From CAWAVN01 sp963844315 (GTDB taxonomy: Bacteria; Planctomycetota; Planctomycetia; Planctomycetales; Planctomycetaceae), in contig CAWJOC010000015.1 in assembly GCA_963844315.1 (NCBI GenBank), forward strand, positions 1-64,000: 64,000 bases of DNA. Direction: 5' to 3'. The notes beneath the pieces were generated by a model, which was given only the letters and a program-made list of their open reading frames with translations, ran no database searches and had not been told where the DNA came from. How positions within the stretch are numbered: position 1 is the first letter of the stretch; every line of letters starts with the position of its first letter. A program made the position numbers and the translations under genes. Below are positions 40,981-53,107 of this stretch, one piece after another.

Positions 40981-41140
40981 GGTGGGAATTCCTGCGATCA
41001 GAGTTTCAAGGCGTTCACATCTCCGAATCTTTCGTTTCAACTTTTTCGATAAAGTGAACGTGCCGACGATCGTTACCAATGACGGGATTTCGAACTGCAT
41101 CATTGGCCCATTATCGACGGGCGTCAATTTCGCTCACCGT

Positions 41141-41666
41141 TTAACCCGTTCCTTTATTGGTCCAAGACATGCCCTCCTGCTGGAGGAGGCTAACGGGATA
41201 GATCGGTCCGCCGGCTTCCACATAGGCAAAGATGTCGCGAACCTCGTCCCCTCGCAGGGGATAGTGATCGAGTTCCTCCAGTGTGACCCAGGCGGCTTCG
41301 AGCGATTCGTCATCCGGATCGCTTTTGGGCAGCGTGTCATCAACAGGCTCGGCCAGAAAAACAACCCGCAGGCGGGCTGCCCGTGGTCCTGGCGAGTGTT
41401 CGACCCTCAAGAATCCCAACCAGCCGAACCGCGATGCCCGTTTCCTCGAAAGTTTCTCGAACCGCCGCCATCACACAGGTCTCCCCGGCTTCGACTCGTC
41501 CTGCCGGAAGATACCAGAGTTGGCCGTGCTTTCGTTCGTGGACCATCAAAAACCGATTAGCCCGCCGGACGACCACGAGCGCAAAGTACCAGGTGGGAAT
41601 TGGGGTTCGGGACATCATCATATCTCGCCAGATTTTCGCACAGCGTAGGAAGGGCTTGCTGTTCAA
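41141..41666 (-). CDS. NUDIX hydrolase, frameshifted
   Basis: The NUDIX box is complete: GRVEAGETCVMAAVRETFEE with TGI following, matching G-x5-E-x7-R-E-x2-E-E-x-G. Upstream is WYFALVVVRRANRFLMVHER. A shift near 41,400 leads into RLRVVFLAEPVDDTLPKSDP and AAWVTLEELDHYPLRGDEVR. About 170 residues. It probably hydrolyses a nucleoside diphosphate derivative. The specificity cannot be told. It is 12 bases downstream of the large cytochrome-type gene on the same strand, so the two are probably co-transcribed. Confidence 0.85.
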
Positions 41667-41678
41667 AGGCTGCGTCCA

Positions 41679-44600
41679 TCAAGGATCGGATTGGGGTTGA
41701 CTTCGCGACAATTGAATCTGGTCAAACAGAACTGCTCCCTGTAGGGCCGTGGGCGCAAGGCCGGTGAATGTCGAGTCGCCAAAATCTTTCCAGAGGTCGC
41801 GCATCACCACCGTCCAATCGCGCGGAATTGTTTGGGAGACGAGGGTGGCCTGCCAGTCCGACGTGTTCCGGCCCGAATAGTATCGAAACCGGGGCGAATC
41901 GGCAGGCGGCCAGCGACCTTCGGTGGCGATTTCAAGAAGCGCACCTTCTCCTTGAGGAGTTTTCCAAGCCCATGAGAGATAGCGGAACTCGCCAGGTTTT
42001 GGGTGTTCCCGAATATGAAAGTTCCAGCCGGGAATCCGGGCTGAGTATCTTTGCAGCGGCGTGATCAAGAGCGCCATTTGCCCCTTGTGCGCGTCCTCGG
42101 TGACAAGCGATGCCGTCCCATCTCCTTCGTTCAAAAGTTCGACAAAGCCCGGGTTCTCGTCGAAGAGCATGTATGAGACCGGCGGCTGGCGAATCCAAGC
42201 CATCACATCGGCCACATCGCGGGGCGAAACATCCTTGATGAGATTGTCCGGCATCAGGGAAACCTGGGAGACCCGCAGGGCTTCGATGTCCCGCCGAAGG
42301 ATCGTTTGGGTTTTGCCCTCGGCTTCCTTGAGCGTGAGGCTCGCGGGGGTTTCCATCGCCAAGAGGCCGTTATAGGTTCGTCCGGAAGTGGTTTGCACCG
42401 TATAAGACGTGTATTCCGGACTGATCGTCGCGCTGGGGGTCAAGAGATCGAGGAGAATCGTCTCTTCCGCCCTTTGAAACTCCGCGGTCAAATCCGGCCC
42501 GACCGCATGGCCAAGTCCATGGGCCTGATGACAACTCGCGCACTTGGCTTGGAACACGCGCTGTCCGTTTTGCAGATCGCGTTCGTCCTGGAGCGCATCG
42601 GTGAATCGCTTGAGCACTTCGGGGGACACCTTTGCGGATTCCGAAAACAATTGGCGGGCACGGGCCGCGAGCGTCTTGTCGTTCGCGTTGAGCAAAGTCT
42701 CCCGCTGGATCGCCGTGAGAGCCGAGACATCCATTTGTCCTTTTTCCAGAGCGGACACTAAATCGGCTTGGCGACCTTTGCGGGAGAGCAGGGCCGTCAA
42801 AATCGCGGTGCGCACCTGGGGCGTGCCTTGACCAAAGGCCGCAATCAAATGCTCTGTATACTCGGCGTCGCTTTCTGTGGCGAGTTCCTCAACCGCTTTC
42901 AAACGGTCCGAAACCGGCCGGCCGATTTCACTCACCGTGAGTTTCGCCTGTTCCAGCCGGAGGGTTCTTTGCGCGGCGGTTTCCGCCTTCATCAAGACTG
43001 TCAGCTTCCGAGCGGCCTGCCGGACGCTTTGATCCTCATGTTGCGCCAGCGACCTCAAAGCGGCCATCGCCTTGTCGGATAACCCGACCGAGACGGGATC
43101 GGAAAACGCTTTGCCAAGACCCGAGAGGCAGGCCTCAAGCCGCGAGGGTTCATCCGCCGTGGAAAGCAGGCTTACCAGGAGCGAGAGTTCCTTAGGGTCA
43201 CGACGACTGCCGATCATCTGGCAAAGCGAAGAAAGCACGGGAACGGAATGATCGACATTCTCGGATAGGGCCGGCTTGGGCAGGAGATGCTCTAGGAAGG
43301 CCACTCCGCGATCTGGGAGCGAACTGATCACGGCGGTGGGCAGCCAGAGAATCTTGCCATCCTCCGCCGAACCGAGCCAGGACCGGCAGAACCTTGGAGT
43401 TCTGAGATTCCCCTAACGTAGCCGCTAACTGCAAGAGGACGGAACCACTGGAGTCTCCCGCTAGGCCGAGGACATCTGCCATGAGAGAGGCGTCCTGATC
43501 GAGCCAAGGTTCCGAAAGCCTGAGTGCATGGACGCGAACGGCGGCATGGCAGCTTTTGAGCGCAACCTGAACCTCGGCCAAGTCGAGCGATTCCAAACCG
43601 GCCAGGGTGTAGAGAGCGTTGATGACCAAGGCCGCTTGATCGTCTTTATGGATTTGAGTTTTCAGGAGGGGGGCGATGGTTTTGTGCTGGCGTTCGATCA
43701 ACAGCCTGCGTGCGGTTTGCCTTCGCCAATAGAGCGGACTGTTGACACTGTCCGCCAGTTGCTCCGCAGAGAATTCACGCAAGGATGCCCTAGGGGAAGG
43801 CGAGGCGTCCCGGTGCGTCAGGATCCAGATCCGGCCATGATCCCGGCCATTGATGAGGCCGTACTGTTGTTGAAGGTACCTGGGAATGGCCGAGTAATCT
43901 TCGATGATCTCCCGGTAAAAATCCACAACCGCAATCGTGCCATCTGGCGCATGGGCTAAGGCGATGGGATGAAACCAGACATCGGCGGAGGCGAGAAACT
44001 CGGACTCTTCCTCGCCGGGCATCGCTGGAGCACGGAATCAAGACCCGGACCTGAAAAAATCCCTCGGTGGACGATGTTCTGGGCCGGCTCACAAGCCAAC
44101 AGATGCCCCTTGAGTCCCGGCAGGACCGAATCCTGATAAATCAAGGGCGAGCACGCCGATGTGAAATACCCGTTGGGAGCCGATTCGGCCTGACCGTAAC
44201 GATCGGTGTAATACTTCGAGAAGCCGGGGTCATCCGCTCGTCGGGTCCGCCAGGGATGAGGTTGGCTCGTCGGGAACGTGGTCTGATAGGGGGTAATGTC
44301 CCTTTCCAAGGAGGGCGGAGCGAGATGGGGGTTCCGGGCGAGCACTTCCCACGGAATGGGCGCGACGAGGATGGCCGGAGAGGCGGTGGAGACGACATAC
44401 CGGTTTCCGGTCTCATCGAACGTAAACCCAAAAGTCTGCGTTCCGCCCGTCACGGGTTCAATCTGGGAGCCATTGGGCTTGATCCGAAAATCGCTGGCGG
44501 GAAGATCGACCGGCGTCTTGAGATTCGGGCCTGTGATCCGTCCTCCTTGACCCCGGCCCACGTAAATCCAATTGTCCGGCCCCCACTGGGGTGCGTTGAT

Positions 44601-45182
44601 TCGCCGTTCGATCATACCGGTCGAAAAACCCTCGAACAGCGTTTCGCGCACGTCCGCCTTGCCGTCCTGATCGCGGTCGGCCAGAAACACGATCTTTGGG
44701 GAACAGACGGCGATGATGCCTCCATTGGCCGGGCAGATTCCCGTGCAGGGCGGCAAATCGTCCGCCCAAACTTGGGCCGAATCCATGCGCCCATCCTGGT
44801 TCTCATCGACGAGGCGTTTGACGACTCCGTGGGCTTCCCGCTCGGCCCGCTGCTTGGCGCGGTCATTGGCTTGGACTCGCTGTACGACGCGATCAAGCTC
44901 GCCCGTCCGGTTCAACTCTTCGATGTCGTATTGGCCCTCGAGGTTATAGCCATGCAGCTCGCAAACAAAGCAGTGGCCGTCTTCGTCCCAGCAAATGCCC
45001 GATGGCTCTTTGATCAAAGGTTCGCTGGCTAATGGCCGCAATTCATAACCTTCCGGCAGCGAAAAGAGTTTGGCACTTTGTTCCGGTGATCTTGGCTTGG
45101 GAGCATCATCCGGGGGAGGAATCTCCGCCAGGAGGCCAAGGGGAGCAATGATGAGACACCCGAGCAGAAGGTAAATTCGCAT
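41679..45182 (-). CDS. PVC-type dehydrogenase/haem-binding cytochrome c protein 1, frameshifted
   Basis: A signal peptide (MRIYLLLGCLIIAPLGLLAE) leads into a propeller dehydrogenase domain: PEGYELRPLASEPLIKEPSG, NAPQWGPDNWIYVGRGQGG, TGGTQTFGFTFDETGNRYVV. After a shift near 44,030 come FHPIALAHAPDGTIAVVDFY and HEAT-like repeats. After another near 43,350 a cytochrome c domain follows with QAKCASCHQAHGLGHAVGPD (CxxCH) and LLTPSATISPEYTSYTVQTT. Last is a carbohydrate-binding-like module (FRYLSWAWKTPQGEGALLEI). This architecture is characteristic of Planctomycetes and Verrucomicrobia. The substrate is unknown; electrons probably pass to the haem. Confidence 0.85.
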
Positions 45183-45285
45183 CTCGTCGTCCTTATTGAT
45201 GGACGGGGAAAAAGTTCAGCGCAGAAAAATCTGGTGGCTTTCGCCGCTTACCCAACAATGACTTCGTGAATTGGGGGCCAACGGC

Positions 45286-46403
45286 TTATTGCATCGCGGT
45301 GCGCGCCTTCTCAAAGTGCTTCCGGATGAACTCCAGGGACGTGATGGGCGCCGCGTCCTCGCCGTGCCGAATGACTTTTTTCCCTCCTGCGTCCCGGTAC
45401 TGAACGATGCACTCGATGCCGAGTTCATCCATCCGCTCCTTGAGCGCAATGCCAAACCGAGGATGGTGCACCACCAGGTTCAACGAGGAATCCTTCGTCG
45501 CTTTCTCATCGGCGAAGCTGTAGGTCAGCATGGCAGGCGGGTCGTCCTTCGTCAGGTACGTGATCGGGGCCATTTCCTCATACCGCCGGTACGCTTCTGG
45601 CGTATCAATCTCCTCTCGCGTAATTCCGTAAAATGGCAGGAAGAACGAATGCCGATCGAAATTGGGCCGCGGGATGCCGATTTTCTCGGCGAAGCGGGGG
45701 TCGTAGGACGATTGACCGTTCGAGACCACAATGCACGTGAGCCGCGTGGACTCGCGAGCGACCGGATCTTCACTCGCTGAGTCGGCCAAGTCGTCATGGA
45801 AGGCGATCCACATCGAGGTGCCCGCACCAGCCGAACCGCCCGTGGAGGCAACGAGCTTTGGGTCCAGGTTCCACTTCTTCGCGTGATGCCTGAGGAATTG
45901 GAGGGCACGGGCACAGTCCAGGTAAGCGGCGGGCGCGGGGGCCGTGTTCGTTAGGCGGTAGTTGATCGCGGCAATCGACCAGCCGCTGTCCAAGAATGCT
46001 CGCGCCTCAGGGTTAAGCGAAGATTTGTCTCCACCCTGAAATCCGCCGCCGTGGATGTAGAGCACCAAAGGGGTCGGAGCATCCGATTTGGCCAGGTACA
46101 AATCGAGCACGTTGCGCTCGTGCGGTCCGTACTTGACGTCGGCGTGCGTGGGCTTGAGGGGTGCGGGCTGGCGGCGGTTACGAGCGGCGTCGAACTCGGC
46201 TCGAGTGAGCGTGCCGTCCTTGTTGGTGTCCATCGCATCGAACATCGCCCGCAATCCCTGTGGGACTTCGTCTCGCGCGAGTGCGCCATCGTTGTTTTTG
46301 TCCAACTGCTTGAAGCGGTCATCGGCGGTGTTTTGGGCGAATACGGCGCGGAGCCGAACAAGAAGGCGAGAACAATTAATACCCTGAAAGAATGGTGGGA
46401 CAT
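45286..46403 (-). CDS. EF-hand-linked alpha/beta-hydrolase (esterase), frameshifted once
   Basis: ATG 46403 opens SHHSFRVLIVLAFLFGSAPY, a signal peptide. One shift near 46,330 leads to two EF-hands, DKNNDGALARDE and DTNKDGTLTRAEF. The esterase domain has PLVLYIHGGGFQGGDKSSLN (oxyanion HGGG), VASTGGSAGAGTSMWIAFHD (nucleophile GGSAG) and the late His in KKVIRHGEDAAP. It belongs to the BD-FAE/hormone-sensitive-lipase-like group often seen with polysaccharide degradation. Calcium binding by the EF-hands may control folding or anchoring outside the cell. Confidence 0.85.
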
Positions 46404-46440
46404 GAGTTGGCTCCTGTGGAAAGGCATCCCAGATGCGAAA

Positions 46441-48950
46441 TTATTTTGAGTCCTGGCCTTCGGGCGCCTGCGGCGACTGGCGAACGTCGGTTTGGATTGT
46501 GGTCCCTTTCAGAAAGGCGACTAGGTCCGCAATCTCCTTCTCCGAGCAGGAATCCAACAGCCCCGAAGGCATCATCGAGGTTCTTGCGGGCCGAATGGTT
46601 TCAATCTCCTCTTGAGGAATGCGCTTGTGTTGGGAGGGTTTCAGCATGTCCGTCAGAACCAGCAATGTATCGGTTTGCAGGTTGACCACTCGGCCCGTGA
46701 TGACTTGGCCTTCTGTTGTCTGGATCATAGAGGCTGCAAACTGGTCACTGATCACTTTGTCCGGCTCGATGATCGCTTCCAATAGGTCTTGCGTGTTGAA
46801 ACGCCGGACGACTGTCGTGAGATCCGGCCCCACCCCGCCGCCTTCGCCTTGGAAACGATGGCAGTCGAAGCAACGGAGTGCTGCAAACAATCGGCGGCCC
46901 GCTTTGGGATCACCATTCTCCAACAGGTCAGAGCGTTCCATAAGTTCCGCCACGGTCCATTTGCGAATGAACTCCCGTTTCGGAGCGGTGGCCTTAGAGA
47001 CCGACTGACTTTGACGGAGCAGGGCCCGATAGTTTTCACGGTCCGTGTCTGGGACGTGAGCCAATGCGTCCTCGGCAATTCGCTCGACGTACTTTCCGAG
47101 ACTCATTCCGCCTTCCCAACCGGAGGCACCCGCAAGCAACGAGAAATACTTCTGGCGCAGGTCCGGAGTCCAAGCAGCCACTTGGTGTCGCAACGGCACC
47201 GCATACAGCAAACGCTGCTGCTGGGTCACCGCCTCGGCTATAAGCTGCATTGCCACCGAGGGAACTTTTTCCGATTGCAGATAAACCAAAATCCGGCATA
47301 CCTCTCCATCGAGGTCGTGTTGTCCGGCGGGGAACAGCGGTTCCAAATAGGTCAGCAGCCGTTGGCGAAGGGTTTGATCCAACGGACCGGCAGCCAAACG
47401 TAAAAGCGCCACGTCCGCCGTGCGGAGCCAGAGCTGTCGCTCGGGGAACGAAAGCGTTTCCCACCCCACCTCAGTCAGCGAATTGACAATTCCCGCCAGT
47501 TGCGTTTTATCGTCCGACCGCGCAAGGCAAGCAGAGCCGTCATCCGGGCCACAGGAACCGCTTCGGTCAATGCCCGTGCCTGCCAATCTCGAGGCGGTAT
47601 GTGTTCCAACACAAGCCTCGCCGCATGCCGGATTGTCCGATCGTCGTGAGCCAAATAGGGCCAGGCATCCTGGAGAGCCGACTTTGCGTCCGAACCAGAC
47701 AGATGCCGATGTAAATGGTGGCGCACAGTTCGGAGTTGAAACGCTTCCTTCTTAGTGGAGTTGGAAACACCGCTTCGTCCTTTGGTGACTTTCCTATCCA
47801 GGATAGCCGGTAAAGCCCGGAGGAGATCCCGCGGCCTCCTATGGATGAAATAAATCGCCCCATCGTGGGGATGAACCACCAGGTCCGTGATGGGCAACGG
47901 AGTGCCAGAGAGGATTTCTTCGGCTCGTCCCAGGTAGGAACTCCCCTCGGGAATAAGATCGACCGCCAGCAGCCGGCCTTGGCTCCAGTCGCCCACGAAC
48001 AGGCAATCCTGGTACCGCGCCGGGAAGGTCGTTCCCTTCCCGCTCACAACGCCTGTGGGAGATCCAGGGCCAAGTTCGACAACCGGAGGCAATGTGTCGG
48101 CATAGAACGGAGGCCGTTTTCCCGATCCGCTCCTCCACCCATAATCCGTTCCCGCGACGACGTGGAAAACCCGCGTGGGCTGGTACCACGGCGTCCCCAG
48201 GTCGAACTCGGCGTCAGCCTCCACCGTGAACATGTCGCCTTCCGGGTTGAAGGCGACATCAAAACCATTTCGCAGGCCAACCGCATGGAGTTGCCAGTTC
48301 TTTCCCTCAGGGTCCGTACTGGCAATCCATCCGCCTGGGGCCGGTGTTCCGGCTTCGCTTCCGATTGGACCCCAGAGCCTTGGAAGCAAATCATCCTCGC
48401 CCCAGTTTTTTGGAACCAGCGAGTTTTGGAGGGCCTTGTCCGGCACGGCGGTCTTGTTTCCCGCAATGACAAACAGCGATTTCCCGTCCGGTGAGAGGAC
48501 GACACTATGGGGCCCATGCTCACCAGTTCCTTTCAAAGGCTGGAGCAGCTTTACTTCGTCGAACTTGTCGTCGTTGTCGGTGTCGCGAAGACGATAGAGC
48601 CCCGGGCCCTGATAAACGTCCTCGGCGACCACGGCGTAGAGGCTGTCAAAAGCATAGAGCAAGCCGTGAGCATGCCCGATAGGAAGTTCAATCGGCTCCA
48701 CGGCGGTGGCTTCATGCGTTCCTAACGTGATCCGGTAAAGTGCCCCCTTTTGATCGGAAGCAATCAGTCGCCCTCGTAAATCGGCTGTAAGGGCCACCCA
48801 GGAGCCTTGGGTCTCGCGGGGCACAGCGTAGATCTGATCGACTTGGAAGCCTTCTCGCACCTTATACGGAAATGCGGGTGCGATGTCGCCAATCGCCAAA
48901 GTGGCAGGGCCGAAAAAGGCGATGACAAGGATACTTATCGGAATTTTCAA
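46441..48950 (-). CDS. PVC-type dehydrogenase/haem-binding cytochrome c protein 2, frameshifted once
   Basis: The TTG start at 48950 follows AGGGAG by nine bases and gives a signal, KIPISILVIAFFGPATLA. The longer frame running upstream overlaps the neighbouring gene in antisense and is rejected. The propeller part has GSWVALTADLRGRLIASDQK, GHAHGLLYAFDSLYAVVAED, VGLRNGFDVAFNPEGDMFTV and RYQDCLFVGDWSQGRLLAVD. After a shift near 47,500 HEAT-like helices are followed by ALRCFDCHRFQGEGGGVGPD (CxxCH) and DLLEAIIEPDKVISDQFAAS. The layout is the same family as at 41,679-45,182 but lacks the extra C-terminal binding module. Confidence 0.83.
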
Positions 48951-49050
48951 ATTGAAGGTCTCCCTAGCCCGCGTCACAATTATGCCTTGCACAGTGGTAT
49001 CCACAACAGGCCATCGTGCTTGGTTCCTTTTCCCACGCAGGAGAAGGTTC

Positions 49051-50429
49051 TTACTGCGAGGATTTAAGCCGGGATTTCTCCTCAGCTTCGCGCTTTTCCA
49101 TGTCCTTCGGGTGTTTCGAGAAGGACTCGAAGACATCCCCAACGACACGGTCGGCCAGGCGGCCCAACTCTGTGAGAATGATCGTCTCGGCCTCGGGCAG
49201 GAGCTTTGATGTGGTCGGCTCATAACCGCCGACTTCATAGGCATTTGCTGTGGCAATGTAACCCACGTTCCCGTTCGCGTAGCCCACGATAATCGGCACG
49301 GCCCGGTCCGCGATGGCGTTCTCCAGTTTGAAACCGTATTCGACCATCGGTTCACCCGGCATCGTCAACAGCAAGTACGGCCCGATCTTCATGGCTTGGA
49401 GTTCCACATCAATGCGTCCTTCCTTGCCGGGCAGAGAAACAATCGAACTGGCCACGCGAATGGGGTAATACTCGGGCCGCTTGCGAAGCTCTTCTCGCGT
49501 CACGTTTTTGGCCAAGGTCCGCAGGACAGCCCCACCAAGATCCCGACCGGCCCATTGAATGTCAGCCTCATCAGCGCAGCGATACGGAAACCCCGGCAGG
49601 TTGGGCCTGATGTCCCCCGCACATCCCTGGAGAAACATCGTGCTGGTCTGTCGGCCGTAACACATCTCCACGAACGACTGGGCTTCGCCGGGAAAGTCGG
49701 CACTCATTTTGGGATACCCGTTTGGATAGGGCGGCGACCCTTTATCGCCCCACGTGAAAAAGCACGGATGACACACTGCGTGCATGACGACGGCCAAGGG
49801 CGTCAGCGATTGGCCATCGTCAAATCGCAGCACCTTGACGCGCGGGTCGTTTGGCCCCTCCGGGTTCAGTCGCACGACGGCCCGTCCGTTGATGACCTTC
49901 CGACGGTTGATGCTGAAACCGATCTTGTCTTCGCCGTAGCCGACGCTTACGGTTTTCATGTTGGACGCGGCGTGCTTGGCCGCCTGGCCGAGTTTCTCGA
50001 TCAATTCGACGCCCCAAGGAGAATCCGCCTGAAACAACGGCCCGGAGTGGTTATGCGAAGCCGCGACGAGAATGTTCGCAGCCGGGACTGCCGGTTTCCG
50101 CTTCAATCCGTTTGCGGGCCAAGTTTCACCATTTCGTCCCAGGCGCCGATGGTGTCCAGCGTGACGATGGCCGCTTTCGTATCGCCATCATCCAGGATGA
50201 GCACCGCCGCTCGAAGCGGATCCCGAACGCCGGTCACTTTCCGCCGATGCCCGGTGACTTCAAATTGCTCGACGTTTTCGGGCGTGATGTCCATCTTGGC
50301 CACGCCCGCCCGCAGGTTGGACCGCACCGGAAACTGGCCATCATCGGCCTTTATGCCCACTGGCGGAGCGAACAGCCAACTCATAATGAACAAGGCGGCT
50401 GTCATCCCGCCAACAATTGGAATTCGCAT
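49051..50429 (-). CDS. neutral/alkaline ceramidase-like exported protein, frameshifted
   Basis: MRIPIVGGMTAALFIMSWLF is a signal peptide. LRAGVAKMDITPEN is the opening typical of neutral ceramidase-like proteins, then AAVLILDDGDTKAAIVTLDT. Two nearby shifts (about 50,110 and 50,080) bridge to NILVAASHNHSGPLF, the zinc-binding His pair. VVMHAVCHPCFFTWGDKG and MFLQGCAGDIRPNLPGFPYR follow. It ends IILTELGRLADRVVGDVFES with a charged tail. Short planctomycete members lack the full eukaryotic C-terminal domain, so a ceramide substrate is not assured. Confidence 0.82.
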
Positions 50430-50619
50430 GTCTGCTCCTTGGGGCTTCTGGCTGTCTTCGTTTGCTTATGTCATTTTGCTCAAGCAGCGTTGCCTTTATA
50501 CCACGCTGCCTGGAAACTCCACCACATAGCGCGCGAACGCGAAGTCCCGCTTGCCTCTCGCGAGATCACGAATGCAAGTGCCATCCAGGGGCGCGGACTG
50601 GAACGACAGTCGCGTTGCG

Positions 50620-51502
50620 TCAGCGATTCTTGGTGAGGAAGCCGATCAACAGTTCGTTGACCTGCGCGCTTCCTCGACCTGAACCCAATGCGTGGCGTCG
50701 TCGAAAACGACCAGCCGTCCCTCATCGCACAGGTCGACGGTCGGCTGTGCCATCTCTTGTCCCAGGAACTTGTCGCGCGCTCCCCAGATCAGGAGTGCAG
50801 GCACATGAACGTGTTTGTCACTGGAGCCTCGCGGCGGGTACCGCACAAGTGCCCGGTACCAATGCAGCATCGACCGAAACGCCCCGGGTTGCGACCAGGC
50901 CCGCGATATTGCTCAAAGTCCTCGTCATTGAAAGTGCCGGCCCGACTACTGCGATTTATAGCCCGCACCATAAGACGCCAGTTCCCGATCCGGGCGATCC
51001 TTTCAGGGAGCCAAGGAAACTGAAAGCCGAGAATATACAGACTCCGGAGCATCTGCCGCGGGCTGCGGAGCAGATGACGCCGCATAGACTTGCGGATGAG
51101 GGCAATTCAGAACAGCCAACCGCCGAACCCGCTCGGGAAAATCCATCGCCACCTGCCAAGCGACCGCACCGCCCCAGTCGTGCCCGACCAAATCCGCCCG
51201 CTCGACCCCGGCGGCCTCGATCAGGCCGGCGATGTCGGCGGCCAGGGTTTCCAGCCGGTAGTCCCGAACTCGTCCGGGCTTTGTCGCTGAGGTTGTAGCC
51301 CCTTTGGTCCGGAGCCCAAACCCGAAAACCCGCCTGGACCAAGCGCGGGGATCTGGGACCGCCAGCCATACCAAAACTCCGGAAATCCGTGGAGCAGGAC
51401 GACCAGCGGGCCATCGGCGGGGCCGGCTTGGGCGACGTGGAGGCGGACGCCGTTGGTGGGGATCACAGCGAATTGCAGCGTGCCGGTCGGGACCTGTGGC
51501 AT
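50620..51502 (-). CDS. epoxide-hydrolase/haloalkane-dehalogenase-like protein, heavily frameshifted
   Basis: ATG 51502 opens PQVPTGTLQFAVIPTNGVRL. LVVLLHGFPEFWYGWRSQI carries the oxyanion HGFPE. The next frame has APDQRGYNLSDKA. The next has AGVERADLVGHDWGGAVAWQ with the nucleophile Asp in GHDWGG. Then come RIARIGNWRLMVRAINRSSR, VPALLIWGARDKFLGQEMAQ and the His in FDDATHWVQVEEA. The end VNELLIGFLTKNR stops at 50620-50622. At least five shifts lie in under 900 bases, the densest in the window, so real decay cannot be excluded. A relic of a similar gene lies at 25,038-25,113. Confidence 0.72.
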
Positions 51503-51539
51503 TGGTTTCGGGTCTCAGTTTCAAAGGAAAACCGTCCAT

Positions 51540-52870
51540 GTATTCGAGGGCATGAAGTGGAACTTACCACAAACTGCCATAGGCGAAAACTTTGATGGCC
51601 TAAAAAATGGTTTCTAATTACCGTATCAAAAGCCGGTGACGACCCTGGATTTCGTTGCCGCTAAATCGCCCAGGACGCCCTACCCAACCCGCTGGAAGCC
51701 ACTCTGGAGCCCTCCAACAGTGGCTGATGCCCGTCCGCAGAACCTTAACCTTGGCGGGTGCATGCGGTGCGGACACCGCGTTCCACAAGGTTTCCGGCCA
51801 GGGTGCCGACGGGTGTTTACGGCAGGTCGAACTGGAATGTCATTGTGGACGCCAAAGGGGGCGGAGCCAGGGGGGTGCCCGGATTCTCCACCTTCTGGCA
51901 GGAACCCAAGCGGAGGTCTACAGCAGGCGGCTCCCCGGGGCGGTCGTTGGGAAAGCTCTGGTGGAGGAGCTGTTCCGCCAAGCCGGGGTTGCCGTGGCGT
52001 CAGCGAAGCACTTGTGGAGGGCGTCCTGCCAGATTGTGCCGGACATGCTCAGGGGAGTCAGGGGAGTTTGGTAGGCCCCGATGGGACGTTGCTCCCGGCG
52101 TGAGGCAGCCCTCCGCCACGGGTGTAGAGGGCCATCCCGGCAGGTCGAGAATCCCCCAGGAGATAGTAGAGGGCCGGGTTTCCAACGGGGGCCGATCCGG
52201 CGAAGGGGCCACGAACCAGCCTCAGTCGGGGGGTTGCGGCTGGGGCCCATACGTTACGGCCACGAGCCCCGACCACTAGCCAAACGATCTGTCGGGCGGG
52301 CATGACCCAGGGCTCAGTGTATGCCAGGGCACGACGGGGAACGTAGACGACGTTCCGTCGTGCCGTCGATTTGGGCAGCGTGTTTTTGGAGGTCATACGC
52401 CAGAATCCAGGAATAGAGTCTGCGTGATCTAAAGTCTTACTAATGTTGCATTTACACATTTTGACTCGATCACCCGGGCGCAGATACAGTTCCTTGGGCC
52501 CCCAAAACGGGTTTTTCGTTGGAAATCCGGGGGCACAATCTGACCGTAGTAGTGTTTTGGCCGTCATATTTTGGGCAGAAATGGAAATCGGCGAGCAGCC
52601 CAGGGGCAGTAAATTTACCGCCCAGAGTCACATCAACCCTCCCAAAAACGATGGGCTGAATTCCGCACGTCATCAATTCGGAAGTTTCGGCGATCCCGGC
52701 GAGATCGTGATAGCGTCGGCGAGTTCCTAGAGTTCCGGAATTATTTTAGTCCGGCGACAGAAAATATGAGGCAAGGTAATCCCGGCGACCTCACGACCGG
52801 TGACACGGTTGGTCCGGACGATCCGGCAGTCCCATTCTTCCTAAACCATTTGAGGCAAAGAAGATGTAAA
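51540..52870. other. GC-rich flank without convincing genes
   Basis: This 1.3-kb stretch has overlapping short ORFs on both strands, none with recognisable motifs or a good ribosome site. The best candidate is minus strand 52,396-52,058 (112 residues, from TSKNTLPKSTARRNVVYVPR), which holds frame and has LRLVRGPFAGSAPVGNPALY. It ends near runs of CCCCTGA repeats. From 52,750 composition turns AT-rich towards the palindrome. A structured RNA or a degraded element end would fit as well as coding. Confidence 0.3.
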
Positions 52871-52876
52871 GAGCAA

Positions 52877-52963
52877 CATAGTTACCTATAACAAAAGATC
52901 AATTCTTTTCTTTTTTCTCGATTTAGAAAAAAAAGAATTGATCTTTTGTTATAGGTAACTATG
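52877..52963. repeat. 33-bp perfect palindrome arms, AT-rich, about 87 bp in total
   Basis: Bases 52877-52909 are the exact reverse complement of 52931-52963. The 21-base spacer is itself partly complementary (TTTTTTCT facing AGAAAA), so the foldback extends almost to the centre. The arm CATAGTTACCTATAACAAAA and its continuation is far more AT-rich than the surrounding GC-rich DNA. It lies about 145 bases beyond the end of the minus-strand ATPase gene. It could be a cruciform, a MITE-like element, a terminator or an origin-type structure. Confidence 0.9.
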
Positions 52964-53107
52964 CCTCCGGTATAACCCATTATTGTTTAAGGGTTTGTGC
53001 CACCGGAATACCCTTATCGTGGGTACCAAATCCTGTATACCCAATCAATGCCTCGTTCGGCCGGAGCAATCAGCATGGCGGAATCAGATCCTAGTGCACG
53101 GGACCGG

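Noticed and set aside
44067..45032. Plus-strand open frame of 321 residues
   Set aside because: It is antisense to the PVC-type dehydrogenase gene, whose reading has a signal peptide and family motifs.
47475..49355. Full-length minus frame starting at 49355
   Set aside because: The first 135 codons overlap the ceramidase-like gene in another frame of the same strand; the signal peptide and ribosome site place the start at TTG 48950.
49396..50529. Plus-strand open frame of 377 residues
   Set aside because: It is antisense to the ceramidase-like gene with its zinc-binding His motif.
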